A stretch of DNA of 64,000 nt from Delphinapterus leucas (Eukaryota; Chordata; Mammalia; Artiodactyla; Monodontidae): contig NW_022098050.1 of assembly GCF_002288925.2 (NCBI RefSeq), positions 9,455,807-9,519,806 on the forward strand, written 5' to 3'. Below, one piece after another: positions 46,465 to 59,565 of this stretch (its first letter is position 1; each line of letters opens with the position of its first letter). The notes under the pieces were generated by a model. The model had not been told where the DNA came from. It saw nothing but the letters and a program-made list of their open reading frames with translations, and ran no database searches. Position numbers and translations under genes: made by a program.

Positions 46465-48414
46465 GATGTTTTTGTGGCCTAATAGTTTTTAGAATGTGAC
46501 CAATATATCAATTATTTCTATCATTAATTTTTTTCAAGTGAATATCTTTATAGATATATATACCATATAGCTTACTGCATATTATGTGGACACACGTAGA
46601 GGCATAGCCAAACCCCAGGACTCTGAGCCAAGTCACGCTATAGCAAAAGCATTTGTCCCAGAGTACATCACGATAGGAATAGCGAGATAGCAAGGAAAGA
46701 AATCAAAGAACAAAGGGTGGCTTGATTTATTTAAGAAGGCACTTGGTTGGTAACATCTAAATTCAGGGAAAGTGGAGAGCCCTGTGAAGGCTAAGTCTGC
46801 TCTAGATGGTCCATCTTGGTGACTGCCCAGGCTTCAGTAATGCTTTGGCTGGGAGCTGCCTCTGTTCTGCATTTGAGACTCATTGGGAAGGAACCACTGG
46901 CAACTCATCTCATGTATACCTTCCCTGAGTCTTCTCTTGCCTCCTTTTTCTTTTCCAACTTGTCTGTGTCAAGGCTGGGGAAACCTTTCATTGTCTCCTT
47001 TTCACTCGTGAGATCCATCAAGAATAATTTAGGAGTCATTTTCGAGGACAGGCTGGGTGATCTATGAGTCATTTTTCTATGAGCCTAGGATACAATGGAG
47101 ACCTGTAGATTCATAATTTAGCCACTGTCCTCTTCCAAAGGATCCCTTTGCCACAAATGCTGAGGTGACGAAGTCTCGGTGGTTTTAACTCTAAACATAT
47201 CCCATGATTCAAAGTCTTATTTGTTTCAACTCTCAACAATTATATGATGGAAAGGAGAAAGTGGACTCTGGGTTGGTGGGTTGCCTCCAGAAACTCGCAT
47301 GGGCAACAAAAAAGAAGCACTACTACATCCCCACGGTCGCGGAGAGCCAAGTCTCGTGATCTCATAGTCACAAAGGGGCCCTGCTTTCCGAAGACCGTTC
47401 AGCCAGCGAGTGTGCACTGATGTCCTGCGAATATTGCTCTGTGTGACGGCGCTTTTAGTTGCTTAAATTTCCTCTTCCATTTCAGCTTTGATTTCCATGT
47501 CAGTTAGATAAGTATGAAAATGGTACATCTACCCATCAGCTGTTCTCCTTTCGGCATCAATATAGCCATGTCATTTTTGTAAAAAAATGAATGCAACTTT
47601 TTGGAAGGGTCTTTGACCTGGTAGTTTGTGAAGGATTAAAATATTTGTAGTCTGAAAACTAGCTGTGACTACAATATAAAATTTCCATCTTCATTCAAAC
47701 ACTTTATCATAACCTGTCTTGTATCAGAACTAATCAAATCTGGTCTGTCTCCCCCATTGGGGTGTCATCTCTCAGAGTGCAGGGACCTTGTCTTGACAGT
47801 CTTATATCCTCCTAGGGCATAGCATATGTCCTGCAAATGCCCCTTAAATATTTTTGAATTAAATTCAAACCAAAGGGGAATTTTATTATTCGTTTAGCAG
47901 TTACCTCTAAAACTATATTCTGATTAAATGGTTAGCGTGCATTTTGGTTACTTTCCTTATTTCCCTTATTGTATTTATGTGAATGAGACCAAGGAAGTAA
48001 AATTGCCAGGCATCCTGGTTTAAACAAAGCTCCCTGAACACTCTATACCACCATCTAGTGGGAGGAAAATCTCCATGGTCATCAAGCCGGTTCCCAATTG
48101 AGGAAGAAACGGGATCTGTGTATAGAACAATGTCAATAGCAGCTGGCAGTTGAGGGGATGGGAGGGGGACACGATGGAGGAGATGTGTTTTCCTCTGATT
48201 AGCCACGTGCTTCTGAGGGGGGTTGCCTCTTTGTGCCTGGCGTAATAGCAGAGGAAGCCTTCTTTGTGGTTTTGCGAACAAGCACATCATGACAAACCCT
48301 GGGTGCTGTTCTTGGCTGTGGTTCTATTTGTGGGCTAGTAATTTAGGCTGTGAGATATTCCCATCAGAACGACACAGCTTTTAGAGGAGAAAAGTCATGG
48401 TTTTATTAGCCTAA
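46465..48414. other. Intronic, mostly unassigned
   Basis: A MIR/L2-like phrase (AGAGTGCAGGGACCTTGTC, CTAGGGCATAGCATATGTCC) is at about 47745-47865; the rest is unrecognised. A 125-codon minus-strand open frame (47913-48290) has no recognisable domain. Confidence 0.3.
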
Positions 48415-48417
48415 GTG

Positions 48418-48418
<1 letters not shown>

Positions 48419-48467
<49 letters not shown>

Positions 48468-48487
48468 ACACACATGCACACACACTG
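48419..48487 (+). repeat. CA microsatellite
   Basis: About 33 near-perfect CA units, with TA and GCA interruptions at its right end. Confidence 0.95.
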
Positions 48488-49218
48488 CATTGTTTCACCC
48501 TCTTGCTGATTCCTGGTCCTGTCCCACTTCCTTGGCAGCCCTTTGCTACAGTGTATTGCCTGTGGCTCAAGAGAGTGTCCTTAATACAAAGCTGCACTTG
48601 GCCGTGCAGGAGGGGAAGCCATGAACTGGCTGGCTCAGCTTCTGATGGTAATCACTGGGGCTTCTCATCCAAGTTGACTTTCTTTATTCATAAACAGGAC
48701 CGACAGTCAATGTATACAAGTTTTTGTTTGAGCACTTGTTTTCATCTCTCTTGATTGGATGGGTGACTTTCTTTTCTCCCCACCTTTGGTGATGCTGGGT
48801 CTATTTGAAAGCACTTGATAGGTGAGTTTTGCTAAGAAGAAAAGAGCAGGAATTTGGGTGCTGCCTGGATAAGGTCTGGGAGGGAAAGGATACAGAGCAC
48901 CTTGTGCTTGCTGTGGGATCCTAAGGGCAAAGGGTCTCTGGAAAGGACAGGAGGGTGAAGAGACAGTGCCATAATTGGATGGCAATGACCTTGAGCTTGG
49001 TGATGAAAGAAGCATGGGTTTGTCCAGAGTTTATAAAATGGCTACTGATATTTTTTTGGTTTTTATAAGGAAAGGAAAACTCTCTGGTGGGGATGAAAAG
49101 ATGGGCTAGGAGATCCCCCCCTCAAAAAAACGAAAAGAAAGAAAATGGTTATGATTTTGGCTGTGTCTAAACAAGGTGCTGTTAATGGATGCCTTTTTAG
49201 TAGAAAAAAGGAAAAGGA
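48488..49218. other. Intronic, nothing recognised
   Basis: No feature seen before the L1 5' end. Confidence 0.3.
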
Positions 49219-49219
49219 G

Positions 49220-51152
49220 TAACTTCAAGACGGCGGAGGAGTAAGACGTGGAGATCACCTTCCTCCCCACAGATACACCAGAAATACATCTACACGTGGA
49301 ACAACTCCTATAGAACACCTACTGAACGCTGGCAGAAGACCTCAGACCTCCCAAAAGGCAAGAAAGCCCCCACGTACCTGGGTAGGGCAAAAGAAAAAAG
49401 AATAAACAGAGACAAAAGAATAGGGACGGGACCTGCACCAGTGGGAGGGAGCTGTGAAGGAGGAAAGGTTTCCACACACTAGGAAGCCCCTTCGCGGGCG
49501 GAGACTGCGGGTGGTGAAGGGGGGGAGCTTCGGGGCCTCGGGGGAGAGCACAGCAACCGGGGTGCGGAAGGCAAAGCGGAGAGATTCCCGCACAGAGGAT
49601 CGGTGCCGACTGGCACTCACCCGCCTGAGAGGCTTGTCTGCTCACCCGCCGGGACGGGCGGGGCTGGGAGCTGAGGCTCGGGCTTCGGAGGTCGGATCGC
49701 AGGGAGAGGACTGGGGTTGGCTGTGTGAACACAGCCTGAAGGGGCCAGTGCACCACGGCTAGCCGGGGGGGAGTCCGGGGAAAAGTCTGGAGCAGCTGAA
49801 GAGGCAAGAGAACATTGTTTCGGGGTGCGCAAGGAGAGGGGATTCAGAGCACCGCCTAAATGAGCTCCAGTAATGGGCGTGAGTCGCGGCTATCAGCTTG
49901 GACACCAGAGACGGGCATGAAATGCTAACGCTGCTGCTGCAGCCACCAAGAATCCTGAGTGCGAGCACAGGTCACACCCCCCTACCATCCCTAGGCTCCT
50001 GTGCAGCCCGCCATTGCCAGGGTCCCATGATCCAGGGACAAATTCCCCGGGAGAGAACACGGTGTGCCTCAGGCTGTTGCAACATCATGCTGGCCTCTGC
50101 CACAGCAGGCTCACCCTGCATTCCAATTATAACTACAACACCCCTCCCTCCCCCGCCGCCTGAATGAGCAAGAGCCCCCTAATCGGCCGCTGCTTTAACC
50201 CCGTCCTGTCCGGGCGGGAACAGATGCTTGAGGGCGACCTACACGCAGAGGTGGGGCCAAAACCAAAGCTGAGCCCCAGGGGCTGGGCAAAGAAGAGAAA
50301 GGGAAACTTCTCCATGCAGCCTCAGGAGCAGCGGATTAAATTCCCACTATCAACCTGATGTACCCTGCATCTGTGGAATACCTGAATAGACAACGAATCA
50401 TCCCAAAATTGAGGCTGTGGACTCTGGGAGCAACTGTAGACTTGGGGTTTGCTGTCTATGACTGATTTGTTTCTGATTTTTATGTTTATCTTAGTTTAGC
50501 GTTTAGCACTTGTTATCATTGGTGGATTTGTTTATTGGTTTGGTTGCTCTCTTCTTTATTATTATTATTTTATATTTAAATAATTTTTAATAAACAATTT
50601 ATTTATTTATTATTATTATTTTTTCTTTCTTTTTTTCTCGCTTTTCTTCTGAGCCATGTGGCTGACAAGGTCTTGGTACTCTGGCCTCGTGTCAGGCATG
50701 AGCCTCTGAGGTGAGAGAACCGAGTTCAGGACATTGGACCACCAGAGACCTCCCGGCCCCATGTAATATCAATCACCAAGAGCTCTCCCAGAGCTCTCCA
50801 TCTCAATGCTAAGACCCAGCTCCACCCAATAGCCAGTAAGCTCCAGTGCTGGATGCCCCATGCCAAACAACTGGCAAGACAGGAACACAACCCCACCCAT
50901 TAGCAGAGAGGCTGCCTAAAATAATACTAAGTTCACAGACACCCCAAAACACACCACTGGACATGGCCCTGCCCACCAGAAAGACAAGTTCCAGTGCCAG
51001 CCACCAGAACACAGGCACCAGTCCCCTCCACCAGGAAGCCTACACAAGCCACCGAACCAACCTCATCCACTGGGGGCAGACACCAAAAACAATGGGAACT
51101 ACAAAACTGCAGCCTGTGAAAAGCAGACCCCAAACACAGTAAGTTAAGCAAA
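49220..51152 (+). promoter_or_regulatory. L1 5'UTR with internal promoter region
   Basis: About 1.9 kb preceding the ORF1 remnant. CpG-rich from 49480 to 49760, then less GC-rich. In L1 elements this region carries the sense promoter and, in some species, an antisense promoter. Whether it is active here cannot be told from sequence. Confidence 0.6.
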
Positions 51153-52060
51153 ATGAGAACACAGAGATATACACAGCAGATGAAGGAGCAAGGTAAAAAA
51201 CCCACCAGACCAAACAAATGAAGAGGAAATAGGCAGTCTACCTGAAAAAGAATTCAGAGTAATGATAGTAAAGATGATCCAAAATCTTGGAAACAGAATG
51301 GAGAAAATACAGGAAACATTTAACAAGGACGTAGAAGAACTAAAGAGCAAACAAATAATGATGAACAACACAATAAATGAAATTTAAAATTCACTAGAAG
51401 GGATCAATAGCAGAATAACTGAGGCAGAAGAATGGATAAGTGACCTGGAAGATAAAATAGTGGAAATAACTACCACAGAGCAAAATAAAGAAAAAAGAAT
51501 GAAAAGAATTGAGGACAGTCTCAGAGACCTCTGGGACAATATTAAATGCACCAACATTCGAATTATAGGGGTCCCAGAAGAGGAGAGAAAGAAATGGTCT
51601 GAGAAAATATTTGAAGAGATTATAGTTGAAAATTTCCCTAACACGAGAAAGGAAATAGTCAATCAAGTCCAGGAAGCCTAGAGAGTCCCATACAGGATAT
51701 ATCCAAGGAGAAACATGCCAAGACACATATTAATCAAACTATCAAAAATTAAATACAAAGAAAAAATATATTAAAAGCAGCAAGGGAAAAACAACAAATA
51801 ACATACAAGGGAATCTCCATAAGGTTAACAGCTGATCTTTCAGCAGAAACTCTGCAAGCCAGAAGGGACTGGCAGGACATATTTAAAGTGATGAAAGGGA
51901 AAAACCTACAACCAAGATTACTCTACAACAAGGATCTCATTTAGATTCGACGAAGAAATTAAAACCTTTACAGACAAGCAAAAGCTGAGAGAGCTCAGCA
52001 CCACCAAACCAGCTTTAGCACAACCAAACCAAATGCTAAAGGAACTTCTCTAGTCAGGAA
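51153..52060 (+). pseudogene. L1 ORF1 remnant
   Basis: ORF1 encodes the RNA-binding coiled-coil chaperone of the L1 particle. The ATG at 51153 is soon followed by stops. The longest open piece, 51460-51681, shows the coiled-coil/RRM junction with KRIEDSLRDLWDNIKCTNIR and RIIGVPEEERKKW-type sequence, ending in TAG. A further segment (LQPRLLYN-like reading near 51905) follows in another frame. Non-functional. Confidence 0.85.
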
Positions 52061-52111
52061 ACACAAGAGAAAAAAAAGACGTAGAAAAACAAACCCCAAA
52101 CAATTAGGAAA

Positions 52112-55100
52112 ATGGTAATAGGAACATACATATCGATAATTAGCTTAAATGTAAATGGATTAAATGCTTCAACCAAAAGACATAGACCGGGTGAACGGAT
52201 ACAAAAACAAGACCTGTATATATGCTGTCTACAAGAGACCCCCTTCAGACCTAGGGACACATAGAGACTGAAAGGGAGGGGATGGAAAAAGATACTCCAT
52301 GCAAAATGGAAATCAAAGAAAGCTGGAGTAACAATTCTCATATCACACAGAATAGACGTTAAAATAGACACTATTACAAGAGACAAAGAAGGACACTACA
52401 TAATGATCAAGGGATCAATCCAAGAAGAAGATATAACAATTGTAAATATTTATGCACCCAACATAGGAGCACCTCAACACATAAGGCAATCACTAACAGC
52501 CATAAAAGGAGAAATCGACAGTAACACAGTCATAATAGGAGACTTTAACATCCCACTTTCACCAATGGACAGATCATCCAAAATGAAAATAAATAAGGAA
52601 ACACAAGCTGTAAATGATACATTAAACAAGATGGACTTAATTGATATTTATAGGACATTCCATCCAAAAACAACAGAATACTCTTTCTTCTCAAGTGCTC
52701 ATGGAACATTCTTCAGGATAGATCATATCTTGGGTCAAAAATCAAGCCTTGGGAAATTTAAGGAAATTGAAATCATACCAAGTATCTTTCCTGAACAGAA
52801 CGCTATGAGACTAGATATCAATTACAGGAAAAAATATCTGTAAGAAATACAAACACATGGAGGCTAAACATACACTACTTAATAACCAAGAGATCACTGA
52901 AGAAATCAAAGAGGAAATCAAAAAATACCTAGAAACAAATGAAAAAGAAAACACGACGACCCAAAACCTATGGGAAGCTACAAAAGCAGTTCTAAGAGGG
53001 AAGTTTATAGCAATACAGTCCTACCTCAAGAAAGAAGAAACATCTCAAACAAACAACCTAATTTTACACCTAAAGCAATTAGAGAAAGAAGAACAAAAAC
53101 CTCCAAGGTTAGCAGAAGGAAAGAAATCATAAATATCAGATCAGAAATAAATGAAAAAGAAATGAAGGAAACAAGAGCAAAGATCAATAAAACTAAAAGC
53201 TGGTTCTTTGAGAAGATAAACAAAATTGATAAACCATTAGCCAGACTCATCAAGAAAAAAAGGGAGAAGACTCAAATCAATAGAATTAGAAATGAAAAAG
53301 GAGAAGTAACAACAACACTGAAGAAATACAAAGGATCATGAGAGACTACTACAAGCAACTATATGCCAATAAAATGGACAGCCTGGAAGAAATGGACAAA
53401 TTCTTAGAAAAGCACAACCTTCGGAGACTGAACCAGGAAGAAATAGAAAATATAAACAGAGCAATCCCAAGCACTGAAATTGAAACTGTGATCAAAAGTC
53501 TTCCAACAAACAAAAGCCCAGGACCAGATGGCTCCACAGGTGACTTCTACCAAACATTTAGAGATGAGCTAACGCCTATCCTTCTCAAACTCTTCCAGAA
53601 TATAGCAGAGGGAGGAACACTCCCGAACTCATTCTATGAGGCCAACATCACCCTCATACCAAAACCAGACAAAGATGTCACAAAAAAAAGAAAACTACAG
53701 GTCAATATCACTGATGAACATAGGTGCAAAAGTCCTCAACAAAATACTAGCAAACAGAATCCAACAACACATTAAAAGGATCATACACCATGACCAAGTG
53801 GGGTTTATCCCAGGAATGCAAGGATTCTTCAATATATGCAAATCAATCAATGTGATACACCATATTAAGAAACTGAAGGAGAAAAACCATATGATAATCT
53901 CAATAGATGCAGAAAAAGCTTTTGACAAAATTCAACACCCATGTATGATAAAAAGCCTCCAGAAAGTAAGCATAGAGGGAACTTACCTCAACATAATAAA
54001 GGCCATATATGAGAAACCCACAGCCAACCTCATTCTCAATGGTGAAAAAACAAACCATTTCCACTTAAATCAGGTACAAGACAAGGTTGCCACTATTATT
54101 CAACACAGTTTTGGAAGTTGTAGCCGCAGTATTCAGAGAAGAAATAGAAATAAGAGGAATCCACATTGTAAAAGAAGACGTAAAACTGTCACTGTTTGCA
54201 GATGACATGATCCTATACCTAGAGAATCCTAAAGATGCTACCAGAAAACTACTAGAGCTAATCAGTGAATTTGGTAAAATAGCAGGATACAAAATTAATG
54301 CACAGAAATCTCTTGCATTCCTATACACTAACGATGAAAAATCTAAAAGAGAAATTAGGGAAACACTCCCATTTACCATTGCAACAAAAAGAATAAAATA
54401 CCTAGGAATAAACCTACCTAAGGAGACAAAAGACCTGTATGCAGAAAACTATAAGGCACTTAGGAAAGAAATTAAAGGTGATACAAAGATATGGAGAGAT
54501 ATACCATGTTCCTGGATTGGAAGAATCAACATTGTGAAAATGACTATACTACCCAAAGCAATCTACAGATTCAATGCAGTCCCTATCAAACTACCACTGG
54601 TATTTTTCACAGAACTAGAACAAAATAATTTCACAATTTGTATGGAAACACAAAAGACCCTGAATAGCCAAAGCAATCTTGAGAAAGAAAAACAGAGCTG
54701 GGGAATCAGGCTCCCTGACTTCAGCCTATACTACAAAGCTACAGTAATCAAGACAGTATGATACTGGCACAAAAGTAGAAATATAGATCAACAGAACAGG
54801 ATAGAAAACCCAGAGATAAACCCACGCATGTATGGTCACGTTATCGTGGATAAAGGAGGCAAGAATATACAATGGAGAAAAGACAGCCTCTTCAATAAGT
54901 GGTGCAGGGAAAACTGGACAGGTACATGTAAAAGAATGAAATTAGAACACTCCCTAACACCGTATACCAAAATAAACTCAAATGGATTAAAGACCTAAAT
55001 GTAAGGCCAGACACTATAAAACTCTTAGAAGAAACATAGGCAGAACACTCTATGTCATACATCACAGCAAGACCCTTTTTGACCCACCTCCTAGAGAAAT

Positions 55101-55700
55101 GGAAACAAAAATAAACAAATGGGACCTAATGAAACTTAAAAGTTTTTGCACAGCAAGGGAAACCATAAACAGGATGAAAAGACAGCCCTCAGAATGGGAG
55201 AAAATATTTGCAAATGAAGCAACTGACAAAGGATTAACCTCCAAATATACAAGTAGGTCATGCAGCTCAATATCAAAAAAACAAACAACCCAATTGAAAA
55301 ATGGGCAGAAGACCTAAACAAACATTTCTCCAAAGAAAATATGAAGGGATGCTCAACATCACTAAGCATTAGAGAAATGCAAATCAAAACCACAATGTGG
55401 TATCACCTCACACCGGTCAGAATGGTCATCACCAAAAAATCTACAAACAGTAAATGTTGGAGAGGGTGTGGAGAAAGGGGAACCCTCTTGCACTGTTGGT
55501 GGGAATATAAATTGGTAGAGCCACTATGGAGAACAGTATGGAGGTTCCTTAAAAATCTAAAAATAGAACTACCATATGACCCAGCAATCTCACTACTGGG
55601 CATATACCCTGAGAAAACCATAATTCAAAGAGTCATGTACCACAATGTTCATTGCAGCTCTATTTACAATAGCCAGGACATGGAAGCAACCTAAGTGTCA
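52112..55700 (+). pseudogene. L1 ORF2 remnant (endonuclease and reverse transcriptase)
   Basis: ORF2 encodes the endonuclease/reverse transcriptase of L1. An ATG at 52112 fits the usual ORF2 start but a TAG stops it by about 52262. The endonuclease motif GDFN is at 52538-52549 in one open piece (52403-52843). Reverse transcriptase pieces follow: NKSPGPDG in 53338-53775, [10 protein letters not shown] in 53636-54205 and the catalytic FADD at 54195-54206 in 54087-54761. The C-terminal Cys region is in 55260-55694. The pieces alternate among all three frames, implying at least six frameshifts. Catalytic residues that remain are therefore on separate fragments. Confidence 0.92.
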
Positions 55701-56250
55701 ATCGACAAATGAATGGATAAAGAAGATGTGACACATATATACAATGGAATATTACTCAGCCATAAAAACAAACGAAATTGAGTTATTTGTAGTGAGGTGG
55801 ATGAACCTAGAGACTGTCATACAGAGTGAAGTAAGTCAGAAAGAGAAAAACAAATACCGTATGCTAACACATATATATGGAGTCTAAAAAAAAAAGGTTT
55901 TGAAGAATCTAGGGGCAGGACAGGATTAAAGAGGTAGACATAGAGAATGGACTTGAGGATACGGGGAGGGGGACGGGTAAGCCGGGACCAAGTGAGAGAG
56001 TGGCGTGGACATATATACGCTACCAAACGTAAAATAGATAGCTAGTGGGAAGCAGCCGCATAGCACAGGGAGATCAGCTCGGTGCTTTGTGACCACCTAG
56101 AAGGGTGGGATAGGAAGGGTGGGAGGGAGACGCAAGTGGGAGGGGATATGGGGATATATGTATGCATATAGCAGATTCACTTTGTTATACAGCAGAAACT
56201 AACACAACATTGTAAAGCAATTATACTCTAATAAAGATGTTAAAAAAAGA

Positions 56251-58825
56251 AAAGGAAAGAAGGAAAGCTTGTTTAGCTGTATGTTAATGCACGATGACAA
56301 AATTGGTAGAGCAAGTTTTAGCACAAGAAATTGAAGAAAGGGACCCACTTATTACAACAACGCTGCCATACATTTCTATGGTGATGGACTTTTTCTAAAA
56401 CATCTTCCTATCTATAAGCTCAGTAGGATGAATGAATCCGGTAAAGCAGGCACTATTTGCTGCCTTTTGAGAAACAGGGAATCAAGGCACCCAGCACAGT
56501 GTCTGGTGATAGTAGGCATGCAATTAGGATTTCTTAACTAAGTGAAGTAGACATGTGAAATCAAAGAATGTCAGAACTGGGAGGGCCTTTGAGATGATCC
56601 AGACACCTCCCCCCAGCACAGTTTTGGAGGAGGAATGTCAGGGCAGAGTGGGGAAGTCCTAGACTTAAATGCAATGTCAACTGGTCAGTGAGTGAAGGAT
56701 CCAAGTCAATAGTCTGTCCTTTGTCCCCATATAGGCTGTTATCATAACATCCACTACAGCACTTTGTGGTGGTTTGTGTTCTTGTCTGTCCTCACCATTG
56801 GGCCACATGATCCTGGGGGGCAGAGCTTGTGTCTGATTCATCTTTGTCACATGGATGAACAGGAACCAGAAGCTCTCTGCTCTTCCTGGGTCTCTGAGCT
56901 CCTTCATGTTCTGCCACAGCTGTTAGTGGCAGAGGCAGGACTCAACCACAGTTTCCAGACCCCAGGGATCCTTTGCCCCTACCGCAATGTCTATACTCAT
57001 CAAGGTAGGTGGCATTAAATGTACTGGACAGGTTGCTTTGGACTTCCTAGGCCTCCTGGGATAATCCCCACTGTATTATGGAAGTGTCTAGAAAATGAAG
57101 GAAAGAGGGAGTCTTCCTTAGTTCAAAGCCCAAGGCCAGTTTAGCCACTTTCTGTGGAATCTCAAGTGTATCTTGTGCACCAGGATGTTCTGTCCTTTGG
57201 TACACTTGCTAGGTCCCAGGTGGAGGTAGTCCAGGGCCGGTGCCTTGGGGGAACTGTGCCTGTCAGCGTGGGACCAGACAGCAATGGGGGCAGGAAGAAG
57301 TGATGGGATTTTCAAGGGGTTCTGAAACAAACCCTTGCATATCTTGTTTTGCTCTTCCTGGAGCCTTCTATTTGCTCCTGAGCACGTATTTGAGGCAAAG
57401 CAGAGGAGGTCTCATATTGGTCCTTCCCATGCCTCAGTATTAGCTGTGGTCAGCCTGAGAATGGCAGATGGTGGGTACCCAGGCCAGTGCATGGAGGCTC
57501 TGTCTTCAGGCACAGAAAGAGAGGCATAGGGGCATTACACCTAGGGTGTGTACCATGGTGTGGGCTTTGATATCTGTCCTCTGTCTTCTGGTTCTGCCCA
57601 GTGTTGAGAAGCTCCCATAAGGTTCTTCCCACCTGAGCCTCCACTTCCAGTTTCCCACACCAACTCCAAGACCCTTAGGTTGGGTCCTGCCACCACCTCC
57701 CCAACCTGGCAATAGTTTGACTTCCTCTGGCTTATTTTCTCCCCACTCCATGCCAGTGAGATTCATAAAGTGCAGAGTACAAAAGGACCACATTGGAAAG
57801 CTCAATATCAGATGATGGCCATGTCACCAGCAGCTCGATTCCTCTTGATTTCAAGGCAGTTTCCACACGACTTTAGAGTAAAGCCACATGGTCTTGCCAC
57901 GTGGTCAAGATATGCAGGGACCAGTGATTCTGCTTTGTTCTGGGTTACTCGTCTCAAAGAGACCAAAGGGAAGGTCTGTTAGTGCTCAGAAGTTACCCAG
58001 GCAGCCTTATGTGCCCATATGAAGGGGCTAATGGCCTGGAGAGTCCAAGAAACAGACTTGGCATGCCCCTGAGCGATGCTAAATCCTCCAGCCTCATCAT
58101 GGCAGGGAGGCTGAGGTGAGCCTCTCCTCTCTCATCTTTGCGGAAGGTGAGCGGCTCCTCAATCCTTTGAGGCAGCATCTTTTGCCCCAAGGGGCCAGCT
58201 GGATGTGTGTGGAGTTACATGACTGTGCTGGTCCGGATGAAAAACACGATACCAGTGGCGATAGTGCAGGAGGGGACCAATGCAGGATAAGATGGCACTG
58301 GCAACGTGCTGAAGTTCTGAAGGCAGCCTACTCGTGGGAGTGGGTAGGAGCTCTCAGATGGGAGGAGGGAGCTGTGTTATCAGTCTGCTTTTGCAGTGAC
58401 TCAGGTTTGGTTCTTCTTTATGGTGGGAGATCAAAGAGGAAGCTGATTTTCAAAGTGGGGTCTCTGGATCATGAAACGGGATGCATATGGGAGCTTCTAA
58501 GAACGGTCACCGTTTAGGGGTTGGCAAACATTGTGGTGAGGGGGGGAAGGCTGCTGAGGGTCATCTGTCCTTCTGACCAGAGGTGGGAGCTAGGAACTGT
58601 TTCCCAAAGAGTCGCTGAGAGTCATATCAGAGAGAAAGGAGAATGACAATGGGAAGGGTCCCTATAACTAAACCTGTTTAGTTCCTGTCTTGTCACAGGC
58701 CATGCTGTTTCATGACATTGTTTTGTCCCACTTTAGACAGATTACAATTCCTTTTGCCCGGACTGAGATGTGAGCTGGGAATGGATTCTGCACCCTCTCC
58801 CCACCCCCAGGGCCAGTACTCTCAC
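56251..58825. other. Intronic, mostly unassigned
   Basis: Short MIR/L2-like phrases occur near 56400-56640 (CAGCACAGTGTCTGGTGATA). The rest, including several overlapping open frames up to 133 codons, has no recognisable protein similarity. Confidence 0.35.
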
Positions 58826-59090
58826 CTGCACCAGGTCCGGTGTGAGGCGCTTGGCCTGCAGCCATTTCTGGAACCTCCCTGTTTTCCGCAGGACGCGCTC
58901 AATGCTGCAGGTCTTTGGGGCAGCTGCGGAGGCACAGATTCTCCTGTCCGAGATCTCGTTTTGGTGTTTGCTGACCAGCCTTGAGATCTCCACGGGGCGC
59001 CAGGTTTTGAAATCATCCGAGTAATTTACAGGGTAAGAAGGCAAGTCGTCGGGAATCAGTCCAAGGTGTGGGGCCAGCCAGTTGTCAAAC
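58826..59090 (-). CDS. DIPK2B: DIPK2B coding exon 2 (first coding exon visible)
   Basis: Read on the minus strand, a CAG acceptor (tttct-rich tract, CTTCCAG) precedes GTTTGACAAC at 59090, and CTGGTGCAG is followed by donor GTGAGAG below 58826. The 265 nt carry one base finishing a split codon plus 88 open codons, ending in phase 0. The product includes DNWLAPHLGL, PVEISRLVSKHQNEISDRR, a CASAAAPKTC cysteine pair and RKTGRFQKWLQAKRLTPDLVQ-type sequence. I recognise this as DIPK2B (CXorf36/DIA1R), a secretory-pathway protein of the FAM69/DIA1 divergent kinase group whose substrate is not established. This part is the N-terminal region after the signal peptide and first Cys cluster, which must be encoded upstream of 64000. 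The ATG-less open frame continuing into the intron is not a separate gene. Assignment is from remembered family sequence; frame, splice sites and exon phase are seen directly. Confidence 0.95.
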
Positions 59091-59424
59091 CTGGAAGAAT
59101 AGCCCTTTGGGGATCAGCCTGGGAGCTGGAGAGAGGGAGCAGGGACCAAGCAGGGACCAGCCACACTGCCAGAGCCAGCAGAGCCCGGGGACAGGGAGAT
59201 GGGGGAGAACATCTGCTCTGACCCATTTCTTCTCCTTAGACTGGGAAGCTCCAAGCTCTTCCTGTGAGAGGACTATTTGTGTTTCCTCAAACTTAGGGAA
59301 GTGTATATGTGATGTCAGAAAAGGAGAGGGATCTGCATACTGAAACCAAACTTTTATCTTTTTCATCCAAATGGCACAGAAGGGCTAGCCATGGCTTTCT
59401 GAACTTCTACTCCACGTGAAGGCA

Positions 59425-59565
59425 GCAGCTTTAGATATGCTGGTACATTTGATTCTCCTAATAACCCATCCCCACTTTACAGATGTGGAAACTGAGGCTT
59501 GCGGAGCTTAAGTGCCTTGCAAGTTCAGATAATATGTTGCTAAGCAGGGATGCAAACTCAGGGCT
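59425..59565. repeat. MIR/L2-like fragment
   Basis: CCACTTTACAGATGTGGAAA, CTGAGGCTTGCGGAGC and AAGTGCCTTGCAAGTTC. Confidence 0.6.

Larger units (their letters stand above)
49220..56250 (+). mobile_element. Near full-length L1 retrotransposon, antisense to DIPK2B, inactivated
   Basis: Begins AACTTCAAGACGGCGGAGGA, the L1 5' end seen in this lineage, and ends CTCTAATAAAGATGTTAAAA plus A-rich tail. Order is 5'UTR (to ~51150, GC-rich 49480-49760), ORF1 remnant, ORF2 remnant and 3'UTR. Length about 7.0 kb, roughly that of a complete element. It lies in DIPK2B intron 2 on the opposite strand, the orientation usually tolerated in introns. Flanking A/G-rich sequence on both sides (GAAAAGGA) makes the target duplication ambiguous. 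Several frameshifts and stops make it incapable of autonomous movement. Confidence 0.93.
24980..58825 (-). other. DIPK2B: DIPK2B intron 2 (33.8 kb)
   Basis: Large intron between donor GTGAGAG (58825) and acceptor CTGCTGCAG (24980). It holds most mobile elements of the window, dominated by a 7 kb L1 in antisense orientation. No internal exon with DIPK2B or other recognisable protein sequence was found on either strand. Confidence 0.9.

Noticed and set aside
47913..48290. 125-codon minus-strand open frame in intron 2
   Set aside because: Same strand as DIPK2B but no family similarity and no good flanking splice sites noticed; length is within chance expectation.
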